Positions 41,456-54,552 of a stretch of 64,000 nt of DNA are shown here, in pieces. The first letter of the stretch is position 1, and each line of letters opens with the position of its first letter. Origin of the DNA: Branchiostoma floridae. Taxonomy: Eukaryota > Chordata > Leptocardii > Amphioxiformes > Branchiostomatidae. The stretch lies in assembly GCF_000003815.2 (NCBI RefSeq), contig NC_049980.1, positions 29,698,768 through 29,762,767 on the forward strand, written 5' to 3'. Position numbers and translations under genes: made by a program. The notes beneath the pieces are model-generated. The model was not told where the DNA came from and did no database searches. It was given only the letters and a program-made list of their open reading frames with translations.

Positions 41456-44400
41456 CCAAAGCTAACAGCTCTCGAAGGTACCCAAAAGGAATGATGAATC
41501 AATGCAATTCAGTTTCTCTCTTGACAGTGCTGTTATTGACAGTCTCTGTTTTGTACTTTTAAATCCTCTCAAAAATGCAAGAAATGCTTTTTCAGACCGT
41601 TGAATTTATGCCATTTCAGAGAGTTGAATTTTCAAAATTTTCCCCAGAGACCCCCTATCCCGCCTAAATCATGGCTACCGGAATGTACCATACTTTTTCT
41701 TAGGGTTTACTTGATCTGCTGGCTTCGAATTGAACAAAATTGTAATACATCACTACATGATATCTTATGGCAGCCTAGAGATGAGGTAACAAAAAAACAA
41801 TCATTATTTTATATATATATCTTTCAAACTCCTTATTATAGACATGCTGAAAGACATTTTACTACTATGAGTTTGAGAGGACAACAATTCGACCTTTGCA
41901 GGAGTGCTTTACGTGTACTCAAGTATTGTGAAGGTCAAATGCTGTGGCCACTTCTCATGGTGGTACATGTACATGAAAGAAATTTATAGCCATTAAAAAG
42001 CAATAACATGAAATACATTTCTCATGTTATCAGCACAACAATTACATTTGATTTTTTAAGGTTAACTGTCCAGCTGTTCACATTTTCATCAAATGGGATG
42101 ATTAAATTTAAAGAACAATCACAGATGTTAGAATTTTCAGGAATCGTCATTGGCATGTCATTACCAGTAGTATTTTCTTGTCGACTTTATTTCACTCTCC
42201 CAGCAAATCCTCTCTTGTAAACGACTTATTAAATGGGTCATTCTTGCCAGTGCACAAATGCCTTAATAGACCTAAGCTCCTTGCGATTATACGGTTTACA
42301 AGAAGGAAATGGTAAAAGCTTCCATTCGTTCGCTAGTATTACTTCTCCATCACTGGCCGCAGGCAGAGCGACCTTTCCTCTGAAAGTAGGTCACTGAATA
42401 TAAATAGTGTCTGTTGGTAATGGTATTGATCGAGAATCACGAATCTCAAGCATGTTATCCGGAAAGCAACAGTAACTACTAAGGCATACTACTAGCCTAA
42501 GCCAATTAATTTTTAAGTTACATAAAATTATCAAGAAATCTTAAAAGAGAAAACTCAGTGTCACATCCAGCTGTGGTTTCTGACCATATGCATGTGATAT
42601 ATGCACTTCTTTACAACATGTAGGATTTCACGTTTTCTTTTGGTACATGTATCTACAAATAACAGTCAATTGATAGTGCAGAAAAACATGTTTTTACTCG
42701 AATCTGTTTTTTTAATGATTTCAAATCCTGGGTAGGAAAAACAGGTTATTTATGGATCATTTTATATTACAAATGATCGTATAACGATAAAATAACACTT
42801 TCCATAAACAACTTTCATTGTAGACATAACACAAAATGCACACGGACCCTAGCACAAACAAAATACATTAATGATAACAATATTATCTTATCTCAGTCTT
42901 TCTACTACCATCTGTATATATTTTCGAACAAGAGAAGAGGCTAAGACAAATTCAATCACCTGATTTGTCAGAAGTTAAGTGTTTCATTCTTTTGGCAATA
43001 AGTTACATGGACTGAGGAAAAAAAACGGCAACGTACGAGAGGTCGTTTACCCTGTATGGCTCTCCTGTTTACATGTTCAAATGATGGAAAATACTTCACG
43101 CTGACAACATGTATCCAAAAATACGTGACAGGATCACACCAGTTTGTTGTTTATTCTGTATCATAACCTGTAAAAACAGATCAATACTAAATTTATCTCC
43201 CCCAGCATTGTTATACAACACATACCAAACAATGACACCTATGTAATCTGCCCTAGATTTTCCCACCATTTTCTCACAGGCAAAATGCCAAACCTCCTAT
43301 CTCTGCACAGGTCACTTGTTCTATTTTTGCCCCCCAAGGGCAGGCAGATGTTTTGTTTTTCAGCCAAGCTCAGTTGTTTACCAGGTTTCTTGGTCAGAAG
43401 ACACGTAAACACAACCCGTTAACCGAACTGCGTCACAGAGTAATTGTCCTCCCAACCCACGTACACACTTGCCGGGTCACGAGGCAAAACACATCCTTAT
43501 ATGGAAAAGCGCATACGCAATACCTTTCATAACTGGGGGTGTGTCCTGAAAGGGGGTCTCCTATTGGGGCGTGTCGCCGGGCTTCCAAGAAGAGTTGGGG
43601 GGACCGCGCAGGAACCTACCGAGACGTGGACAACAAGTGGACTGTTTCTCAAACTCTTGTTCGTCTGGTCACCGGTGACACACACACGGACACAGCCCTT
43701 ATATGGAACCTGAAAAACATGGCCAAGGAAACAGCTAAACCACAGTGATTCACTGGGGTAAACAGCACACTTTTTACACCAACAGGGAGATCTTATCTCC
43801 TCAGACATGACACTGTGACAGATGACAAACTGCTGTAGACATTATGGAATTGTTGACTGTGGATTCATTTCTCTCTAATATACTACCACAGTCAAAACAG
43901 GAAGCAAGGTACAAGGTACATGTGACATGGCGACACTGCACTGCAACCCAAGTTGTTATTCACTGTGTGTTCAGTCCTGTTTATCATTGTGCAGGCTACT
44001 TGGAATTTTCAAGGAAAGAAATATATACTGTTATGTTACCTACATGTACATAAACAAGAGAGTTATCTATCAACACTTATGTATGTCCAACAATTCTAAC
44101 AGCCACTGCTAGTTTTCTTCAAGGTTGCAACATATCAAATTCTAAGTACAAGAAGCTCAAATAGTGAAAATAAGAAGTCAAAGTTAGTGCATTACACCGA
44201 AGAGTGGTTATACAGATAGTCAGATACAGATATACAGGATAACAGCAGACAAAAAATATAAAACAAAAAAATTCTACTCCTAAGTCAACATCAGCTAGGT
44301 TTTTACTATCCTATGCTAAAGTTTCGTTTGGAGATAATTCATTTATTGTAGCAGATTCACTCCTGACTTGTATGTGGGGTAAAGGTAACACACCCCTTTT

Positions 44401-44650
44401 GGGGGGCGGGTCCGCACAAGTGCTTACTTACAACACTGCACTGCGGAAATTGGTTCAAATGCACATACTATACATGTATGCGGTGTACTGCCAGCAACAA
44501 CATATTAGATTGATCCAGTCAAGGCTAATGCGAAGTAAAATACGCTCCCTGCTGTTATCACTCTGTAGAACACAACTACTCATGACGTTTGAACTGACCT
44601 TTTGCCATTTAACAAGTAATTTGTGATCCATTACCCTCGCGTCTGTCATA
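41456..44650. other. AT-rich stretch, no gene recognised
   Basis: No convincing exon. The GC-richer patch at 43440-43700 holds overlapping open frames on both strands without known motifs. Confidence 0.45.
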
Positions 44651-44682
44651 CGTGTCAACAGAATTATAAGCTCTGACGAGGG

Positions 44683-45312
44683 TCAAGGGTCAGATCCAAG
44701 ATGGCCGCATCCTTGGATCCTGCTGCACATGGGATGTCAGTTTTCCGTCCCTCTTCGATAAGGGACAGGATCTGGCAGCCCTCGACCCCTCCCCCTACTC
44801 AGGGTTACCGAGTTGGCCAGACAGGGGTCATCAGCTGAAGTGGAAGCAGCCTGTCTAAGGGATGAGCTCCCCGATACAAAGCTCCTACCTGACCTGGGGT
44901 AGCTTCATTGCGGCAGCTGGCGATAAACTGACAGACTGGTGTGATGGATGATGTGATACTGATAGCCCAGTTAGTGCGGTTACAGGTTGGCGTCAGGAAG
45001 GATATCCGGCCGTAAAAAAACCCTATCCAAACCGAAATGGAAAGTTCTTCATACAGATAAAGGCACAGGCAGTGCCGGTAGCAGTCACCGACGAGCAGCC
45101 GGTATTGTCGCCGGCCTCGCTGACTTGCGGGTGCGGAAGGTAGGGTCCGGCCATCGAGGCAAACCATGAAGTTGAAGCCCAGAGCTGGACTCACTGGACG
45201 GACCAGCAGCATGGAAGCACAGTGTGAAGACTATTCCGACTGCTGCCTACCCCTGTGACAGGGATCCCAGCAGCAGTATAATCAAAAATGGATACGACGA
45301 CGACGACGACGA
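44683..45312 (+). mobile_element. Short retroelement copy with (GAC)n tail
   Basis: Begins with CCAAGATGGCCGCATCC, a YY1-type motif of the kind seen at LINE 5' ends. The 3' end has GGATATCCGGCCGTAAAAAA, ATCCAAACCGAAATGG and a tail ATGGATACGACGACGACGAC. Such tails are typical of non-LTR retrotransposons. No reverse transcriptase frame is left, so it is a truncated LINE or LINE-tailed SINE. Confidence 0.55.
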
Positions 45313-45430
45313 ACTTGCTCTATCCAAGTAATGGTGTCAACAGAATTAAAAGCTCTGACGAACTTGCTCTATGGAAGTAATGGTATCACCAGAATTATAA
45401 GCTCTGACGAACTTGCTCTATCTAAGTAAT
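45313..45430. repeat. 49-bp tandem repeat, ~2.4 copies
   Basis: AACTTGCTCTATCCAAGTAA then TGGTGTCAACAGAATTAAAA GCTCTGACG repeats. Part of the unit (CAACAGAATTATAAGCTCTG) also lies left of the retroelement at 44657, so the insertion probably split an older array. Confidence 0.75.
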
Positions 45431-47328
45431 TGGACATTATCCGCGACACAGATTGTCTGGATTGTTTGTCCTTCTATAGCCTCACACCCCAGAGCAGTTT
45501 CTTTTGATAGATCGAGAATTTGTTTTTCTTGCCAGGGATAGTTTGACAGATGGCCTCGTTCTTGGCATTGGGTGAAACTGGCAAATCTAACATCCTTCAA
45601 GCCCAGTGAAGGGGAGGTGTGTGGGGGGTGCAGGTGGAACTGCGCAGTTTAGTTTGTATAACAAAACTCTAACATGAATACCATCACAGATACAGTATTC
45701 ATGCATAAGTGTATAAGCAGCACCCTCACGTATACAACATCGGTTGGTATTACTATTAGAGGCATTCTGGACGTAAGCAAACTGTAAACAAAACACGCAC
45801 ATGCACATCTGTGACACGCCCAGTTTGGCCTTGTCAAAAGATATCACTTTCTCTGTCATTGAGAGTAAAGAGGCTTGGTATGATTTATATAACCTGCGCC
45901 AGAGCAGTAAATGAGCTGAATTTATGTGTGTCTTCATAGCCACAGGGAAATCTTATTATTTTTGTGCCATACACATGAGTACAATGTCCTTTATATAACA
46001 GGTGTCCGTAAGGTAACCGCCCTCTTATCTGTGAAAAAGGCCAACATCCTAGCTCATGTTAACCTATCCTTCATTCTGTCTCTGTGTTTAAGTTGTGTCG
46101 CAGCTCTTTGGGGTCATTGAATGGGAGAGTCCTTGAGAGCAGCCTAAGCCTGCGCAGGGAGGCTCTCCAGTTGCGTTTGTCAGTGGAAGGGGGCGTGATT
46201 GGTTTTCTTCAAACTTGGCCAGGGGCCAAACAACCTGCGTAGCAGAAATTGTGAAGCACAGATGATGGCCTCGAACAGAGTTCCAGATTTGACTAGTTTT
46301 ACCTTTTTTTTAGTGGCAAACTTGCTAGATTCAGAAATGTACTTACAAATAGCCTGCAGCTTTATGTGTGATCCGACTGATCCAATTGAGTCTTGAACTT
46401 GAATCTTTATGCTGATTTATACAAGAATTACACGCACATTTGAGCAGGGTGTGCTGTATACAATTTCACCACAAGAGAACATCACATATGACAGTGAAAG
46501 CTGCAATAATTTTTTAGAAGAAATGACTCAACTTAGATCCCTCATCGTCATTGATAAATTACACTATCTTGCTTGTGTAAAATATAGGTCCAAAGAAAGG
46601 TGACATGAGGACACCATAAAGCAGGGTATACACAAAAGTTGCTCAAGACATTGGATAAGATTTGTAAATGGTCGACTGTATGAGTTTTATTTACCAGTGG
46701 CTTTGAGTTGTGCACCTTATCTCTGGGTGAGGCCGCTAACTTATTGATCTCCTACAGCTATAATAACAGCTTGTGAATACATGCAACAACACATTCTGGG
46801 TATGTTTACCTAATAGAGAGCAATGAACTCAACCATTCTACCCTTCCGAGAAATCCAACCCAAAATTGATCTTCATTTACCCTGTATGAAACCATGAGTG
46901 TAAATATAAGACTGGCTGGCAAATCATGTTGCTGAGACAGTGCAGCGATAAGTCGTCTCTTAAGAGAGCGGAGAATTTTATGACTGGCGATTAATCAAAT
47001 TGATAGTCAAGGTCTCTTAGAGATAATGACAAATACTGCCTGGGATTTCCTTATTAAACCTATTCTATCTTGGAGCAATGTACTTGAGGGAAGATGATTC
47101 TATTAGGACTTACTTTATCATGAATAATATCACGAACAGAGAGTAAACAAGTGCCTTAACTATTGGGTAATTCACTGCGCATTATGCAATTCATAAGTAT
47201 GATCTTGTACATACATGTTAATGTATTCCTTCCATTCTAATTCTGCTGTAAATTTAGGTTCATCACATGGGATACATATCTTTACTTTTTTTACCAGTTT
47301 CTATGATTCCTCACTCCTATATCAGAAG
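45431..47328. other. No gene recognised; one candidate conserved block
   Basis: No exon seen. The block 46940-47060 contains closely spaced homeodomain-type sites (see findings). Confidence 0.45.
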
Positions 47329-47708
47329 TAGGGCTGTTGGACCTATTGGAAAATGAACAGATTATATGATAAGGCATTCACATGTTTTGGGGCTTACCGG
47401 TCGAAGAAAATAACAAGACGGAAGTAGAGTAGAGTCTATAGTCATTTCTACCAAGTTTTACAATCAATCGTACAGAGGCAGTTAGCCTTGTACAAGTTGT
47501 AGGATCTTATAATGCCAGTGGGAGTCCAATACTCCATCAAACAGATTTCTTTGTTGCGAAATGTACCATTGTTTTGAGTATTTGAGTATCGTCTATTCAC
47601 AAGAATCACATACTGAATCAGGTCCAGGTCCAGGTCCGGACCTGGACCTGATCTTCTGGACCTGAACCGGACCTGGACCAGAATCTTCTGTACCGGTACC
47701 CAGCCCTA
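47329..47708. mobile_element. hAT-like MITE, copy B
   Basis: Starts TAGGGCTG, ends CGGTACCCAGCCCTA. Flanked by an exact 8-bp repeat ATCAGAAG (47321-47328, 47709-47716). Shares AGGCATTCACATGTTTTG, GAAGAAAATAACAAGA, CCATCAAACAGATTTCTTTG and the CAGGTCCGGACCTG palindrome with copy A in PDCD7 intron 5. Confidence 0.88.
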
Positions 47709-47755
47709 ATCAGAAGTCAATTTTCAAGCAACAGATTTCTCAGACAACAAAGGTT

Positions 47756-47783
47756 TTCAGTTCAGTTCAGTTCAGTTCAGTTC
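47756..47783. repeat. (TTCAG)n microsatellite
   Basis: About five and a half perfect units. Confidence 0.9.
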
Positions 47784-50700
47784 ATCCTCATATGAGGTTT
47801 TGATTGAGTTAAATGAGTTAATGATGTTGTTTTCATTTATGACAATAGACTCTTACAGGCACCAATGTGCATCAATTATACCGTGCAGGTGTTTAAGTCC
47901 ACATGAAAGCAGAGGAAATCATCAATTTGCCCCTATCCTTCTTCAGGTGTCAACAGCATGACAGAAACGATGGCAGCTTGAGTATACATTTCCACAGAAA
48001 GGTGTGGTCAGCACTTCCCGTTCAACTTCCTCTTCTTAGAAACTCACAGGTAACACAAGCGATACAACAAAGGCCAACCAATCACAAGCCAGGGATTTGA
48101 ATATTGATCAAGCAGGCAACAGGAAGGGGGAAAGGGTTCATTAGGAAAGGGGGTGTGTCCGTTTGAACATGGTATATAAGGTCGTATCATGCTAGGGGTT
48201 GCCATTAGAGGAAAGACAAGTGACATTTTGATAAATCTAAAATGATTCTGTCATCAAAAATAATTATGAATCGCCATTCTCAGAAGTTGTCATTCAGCGG
48301 ATACGGATGTTATGTGAAAAAAAAATGTTTATAGTGTACATGTCCTCTGTTTCCTGTTACTGGACTTCCAGTGTGTTGTTTGATGTCAGTGGTGTGAGGT
48401 GTGATACCGCCAATCAGATCTCAGCATTCAGAGCAAACACTGGCAAGCTTCCAACCTACATGTACTGTACATTGAGGTGGTGTGGTGGACGACAAGGGGG
48501 GTGTGGCACTTCGCTCCGACTGGTACCGCTGTGATGCTGGGTGTGTTTATCGGTCAATAAACCTGAACTACTTTAAAAGGTAGTATTGGTATATATATAT
48601 ACACCTAGAGTACACACCCGATTTTTCCTGTTTCTATTGAAAATAAGAAGAAAGAAAGATCAAGTACAAGGAAGTCCTCATCTAGCATTTGCTATATAAT
48701 AGGTAATATTTCTTGGTGACTGTGGAGTGTCACACAACAAAGAGTGAGGCAGAAAATTGTGTACAAGTATCTTTCTCACATTTGAATATGAGAAATACTT
48801 TAAATGTTTTAACAGGGGGAAATGTTTTCCCAGGGGGAACAGGGGAAAAAAATGCATAAAACCTCTTCCATGATGTCAATCCTCAATTGGACTGACGTAA
48901 CTGAAAATGTGTTACATAAAATGATAAATCTATTAATGGCACTAAGCTCTGAGTGGTTCCATGCTGTTAAGGGCCACATCAACCCACCCTGTAAATGCAA
49001 AAATTTTCGCACTGGTTTTAAGTTAGCGTGTTTTTTTTGTTGCGGTGACTGCTTCGCCACGAACTCAGAACCACCTTTTTTTTCTTATGTCTTCTCCCTG
49101 CCGTGATGAAATGAAAATGAAATGTCTACCTCCTTGCCTAAATGCTATATGTACAAACTATACATTGTACAGTATAATAATGTGTTGGAGGCACCTGCTA
49201 CAGTATAAGACACATGAATACTAACAAAGCACAAATTGAATGCAGACCCAATCTTTGAACATAGGCTACATATCTAATATCAAAGAAGAAGTGCTACATA
49301 TCCAGAGGGTAGATATGCTTAGATCAGTGACAGTTGATCATGTCAGCACTGCCCAAAGCGACTGTTCTGTTATCTGTGACACCCTTGTCGAGCACCCTGT
49401 TGGTTGTTTCTGACTGGCTTTCCGTAAAGGTGCCAGGGCGTCTATTATTGTACACTATGTGACTACAGCTCTACTGCAATCTCTCCATTTTCTCCTTACT
49501 GCAAAATTAAATACCTGCAAATTTAGATGCAATTAAAGTAGTTAAGAAAGGATGAGTGTTCAAAAGGACTCTTTGGCCACCTCATCTTACGTAAAGGATG
49601 ACATACACATACTGAAGTGTCAGATAACATGTCTTTACCAGGGCGATATGCACTCTGTCTATCAAAGGTCGAACTCAAATGTCAAGCGGATCAGAAGAAC
49701 ACTCCAGAACAAGCGCCTTGGTGGAAACATTGCAGTTTTGGCACAAATCCTGCCACCTTCTTCCATTTACACGCAGGTGATGACGCAGTTCACCTTTAAA
49801 TGCAGCTACTGACGCAGCTAAGCCATGTTTAAGTGCTACTTGTCATTCTGAGAAAAGCTTCAGTACCGACAATGATAATAGCTGAACTTCAAAATGAAGA
49901 GATGAATAACATAGTCATCCACATAAACTTGACCTCCAGGAAGGTTAAAAAGTAATCCTGTGACATCTGTACAAATATGTTTCAAGAACTGAGGAGAGAC
50001 AAGTTGCCAACCTTAACTTAAGTTTCAAGTTGTGTATCTCCCAGGTATAATTGGTGTGCGCTATCAGTTTGTTAAGTAAGCTTTTTTGCTGCGTCAAGAA
50101 ATCTTCCATTTGACTTGTCAACCTTCTCATTTCTACATATCCGAGAAAAGATGGACACTTTGTGGTAATGAACCAAAACTTTATATCAAATAACAAACCT
50201 GTATACCTGTGCACTTTAGATCTGGTCATACAATTGAAATTGACAGTCTATGTACAGTATACACAGAAGATTACCAAATTTCTATTTGATATCCCTAAAT
50301 TACTCACAATACAATAGGTAAAGTTCGGACTGCACTGACTCTGTCTAGTTCATATCGCACCGATAGTATTTGTTTCATTTTGTACTGATGAAGGCAACAG
50401 ATGGTCATCAAAACATTTACTGAAAAATTAAAGAAGGTTGTGTAACGAAGAAGACTTTTTTCAATTCATCGACTACCAACCTGATCAAACGTTTTAGGGG
50501 ATAACAATGGATATATTTGCATAAAGGTCAACTAGAACTATGTGCATCAATCACTTTTGGCCGTCAGATTTTGCAATCATCAAGGACTCCTATTTTGAAC
50601 ATTTAACACTCCATTGAACATTTAGAATCAATGCGTCATATCATGATCGCCCTGGTCAAAAACAAGAAGACATCCTACCGGACACTTGGAACAAGCCCAA

Positions 50701-53700
50701 ATGGATGTAAAGGTAAAGGTGAGGATTGGGAAAGGGGCGTGTCTAACTAAGATAGCCAGCCTGAAGACAGGTGCTTCTTATCCTTGTCTTTGGAAACAGT
50801 TGATCGTTATCATTTGCGACTTCCCCAAGGACTTATTTGTTTATACTCAGAATCTCTTAAAGGTAACACTATAGACACTAGACCCAAAGTTTTACAACCT
50901 GGTAAAACTTAAAAAGAGAAGTATCTTCTGGTTAAGTCTCTAAAATCAATTTTATAACTACAAAGCATTTTACTAAACCAGGAGAATCACAGGCCAAATT
51001 TTTTGAACGTCTGAGAAGATGCACTAGATCCTCTAGAATAAGAAGAAACCAACAGGATTCACAGTTAAGACACAAGCTGGGCGTTCACTATACTGTAGTT
51101 GGGAGGGACACAGTTGACCTGTCATATGATACTTAGTCATCATCTGTTATTTTGCCCTCTTCTCATGAAGACACACGGGATAGCTTCAGGGCAGGTAAGC
51201 TGTCAATTCAGATCAGACTGGTTCCCTACCTGGCGTGTGACCCGTCTTAAACAAACTGTCACTCTGACACGTAAACAAAGGGAGCGTGTCACAGGCACCT
51301 GTATGCTAATGAGATTAGAGTAACCACCAATTTCAGCGACTCAAACAAACTGCACGTACACCACTAACAAAGTATATTCAAGTATGGACATGTACACGAC
51401 ATATGTCTTTGAGATACAAAGTCTCCCAGAGTCCAATATTGATCTTTTATGCTGCTTTCCAAATCAATTCCCAATACATAAACTTCCCATGTGCCTCGAT
51501 GTAAAAATTTACCGGTTGATTTTCCAATATCTGCATGTACGCAGTAAGAAGTATCTCTGAATTCATCATGTTCTGTCGTGTTAATGTCAACAACAAGGTC
51601 TTAGGTCAATGTTATCTTTCAAGCCACAAAAGATATATAGCACATCTTTCCTTTAATTTGTATTTGAAATAAAGAAATTTAATTGATAAAGTGTGACATT
51701 GTGAAAGTTTTAATTTGTAACTTTCAAATGGTACAGTTCAATAAATTTGTTATCTATAGTTGTAATCAAAATTGATATTCTCAAATACATGCATGCAGCA
51801 ATGTGCAGCAGATAGCACAAGTTGATAAATGTGATATTTTGAAATCTAATCTTTTCCATAGATAAAACTGAGAAGGAAGTTATGTCTCATATTTCTCCTT
51901 AGCTTCCCAAAGCATTCTCTTTTTTTTTTGAAATAGTCAACAAGACAAGCTGTTATGATATTGAACATTGTCAACGCATTGCACAATAGGGAACAAAGTC
52001 CTGAGCAGGTAGGTATTGGTTTGAACAGCAGCCATGTGACTCAGGTGTACAGGGCTGTACCTGGGAGCACTTTCCATTCAACACCTGTCAGACTGCTGAC
52101 ATCCCAGTAAACCACACCCACAAGTTTCGTGCCAGGCAGAACGACCACAAACAAAAGTTTGCTTGCACCCGTTGTTCCCACCAGTTTTGTTTTTTTTAAC
52201 AGGTGGGTGTTGCAACTGTGACAAGATTTGACCTTGCAGGTGACCGATCTATATGTGGCATTGTGCTGGCGGATGTCACAATTTGTATACTAAGTCCTAC
52301 ACCTCTGACGCACACCTTGGTGTCTTGTGTCCTTGCATGATGCAACCACTGTGTAAGATGGTACATGTCAGCACATGTCGATCACAATAGGTCAAACACC
52401 CATTTAAACTTCTGGGTGAACAGTTTAGGCAGAGCACAAAGAATGATGGCACAATCTGACAACTGATCTTGATATGGGGTTTTCCGCATGTTCAGACCTG
52501 CACCTGCCATTTGTTTCTATCTTGCAACAAGGTCTCAGCGGGACCTAAAACTCAAACAAACCGGAGCATTACCGAGGTTAATAATAGAAAGGTGACTCAG
52601 CCAAACTTTCCCAAGCAACAGGGATTACAAAAAGTGATACAATCAACTAACATTGCAACATGACACCGTCACTATTGTACACAGGACAGGTGATTTGTTA
52701 ATTGCCTATTACCTCATGGGACAAATATAAGTGCTGACCAGCCGCGCTGTTGCTATCCTCAAACAATATTTTGACTCCTGTTACAGGATTGTGCAGATGA
52801 GGTCATGCCCAGTAGGTGTGGTCTCTATGGCCTTGCGTGTGAGGACCAACATATGTGCAGCACCACACCTACACCTGTATTACATATGGCCACCATCCAA
52901 ACGGACTGCAGAAGTGAAATTGTGACTCTGCAATTTTGGGATTGGGCTTGCACTATTGTTGACTGGGTCAACATAAACCTTGCCCAGAGAAACGGTAGAA
53001 AAAGGGGCGTAGTCAACATTGCCCTTTCGGACAACTCCCACACAAAGTCGTCACCAACTACAGGTGAATAGGAGAGGATTTCCAAGAAAAGGGTGGGGGA
53101 CTTTCCTGCTTTTGGCTTTCAAAGTTTACCTCGGAAAGTCCCGTGCAACTTTTTACTTCCTCTTTGGCTACTTGGAAAGAATGCTGTTCACCTGAAATTC
53201 ATCTGTGGATGAGTGTACATTGCCATGCTGTCTTTTGTTTGTTTGAATCTTTATTTATTCATGAGAAGCTCAAATCAGCCTGCAGGCCGCTGTAAGTCTT
53301 TGATATGCTTTTGTATGATACAGTAGCTGTCAACTTCCAACCTTTTGTCCCATCTGACAGGAAGTTAGGTTTCACCAAGTGTAATAATTACCACTAGACT
53401 CCAATATCAAGTGCTACCTGGGCTAAGAACTGGCTTTTCAGTGAAACATTCTTTGAAAATAATTTGAAAGAGGAAACATGTTCTTAGGAACCACATTAGT
53501 ATTATATTCAATATATATATAGACTTTGAGAGAAAGAGCTTGAGTTGTAATATCAAATTATCAAGTTGAGATCAGCTTACTTAACTTCCTGCATTTGACT
53601 GAAATTGGTCTTCAAATGACAACTTGAGACAAACCTAATGTCAGCCCTGGAACAAGTTTCCCTTGGCACTGTGAGGATGCTAATCGCCAATTAAAGGCTC

Positions 53701-54130
53701 TGCCAACTTCTTCAATGTACAGAGAAGAAAACTACCCTCTGATCGTCTTTGAACACGGAGACTTGCGTAACCAGAGGTTTTAATTGTGCCATCTGTTACA
53801 ACTAATTGTCATATCTAAGTATTGCCCTTTGTTAGTCCACGCAGCAGGTGTGTGCCAGACACCTGTCCTTATTCCTGACTCCTAGTCCCTACACTTTTCT
53901 TTTTACCGGTCTGAACTATGCAACTGAATAAAGCTACTGAAGTCCAAGATAAATACGGCTAAACTTGTACAAGAGACCACCTCTAGATAAGGACCACCTG
54001 TGCTAATTTCACTTTTTGGTGGTCTTGAAATAATTTTTCTAATTGTCAAACCCATTGACACAAGCATCATGAATCCTGTCTATAGTGACCACCTGTCCAC
54101 ACAGACAAGTTTTTTCTCCGTCTGAGGCCA
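47784..54130. other. Gene-poor stretch
   Basis: No exon I can support. A TATATAAG at 48173-48180 is a possible TATA box without a visible gene. The block 53640-53710 looks motif-dense (see findings). Confidence 0.45.
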
Positions 54131-54131
54131 C

Positions 54132-54552
54132 ACCAATTTAATTTCTTGGTTCACTGATTTTTTCATTAAAAAAATGGAGCGAGAGGGCGAAATAAAAATA
54201 AAAATTGTAAAATGGTTGGGGTAAAGGTATAGGCTAGTCCAAAACATAAAGAATAAAAAAATTTCAGCTTGAAAAAAGTACAAAAACACTATTACTGTAC
54301 AGTAACAGCACCTGTTCGTTGAAAATTACAAAAGTAGTGTCAGTTTTTATGTTTGTCCCATTCTTCATGAATGAAAAATATAACTTCAATAATAATACCC
54401 ACACTTTAAGGAGATTATAATATAAAGGCCAATTTGCTACACCAGAAAGTTGGTGAATGGTTTCATTAATGGTGAAAATTTTCTGAGTGGTAATTTTTAT
54501 TTTTTATTTTTTTTCCAAAAAATAGGAGCGAGCGAATCCGTGAACCAAGAGA
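54132..54552. mobile_element. Inverted-end element related to the one at 40211-40854
   Basis: Left ACCAATTTAATTTCTTGGTT CAC, right GTGAACCAAGAG. Shares ATGGAGCGAGAGGG-type and TTCAGCTTGAAAAAAGTA-type blocks with the 39.9-40.9 kb cluster. Confidence 0.6.

Noticed and set aside
44805-45212. 135-residue minus-strand frame
   Set aside because: Antisense to the retroelement 3' end; no domain seen.
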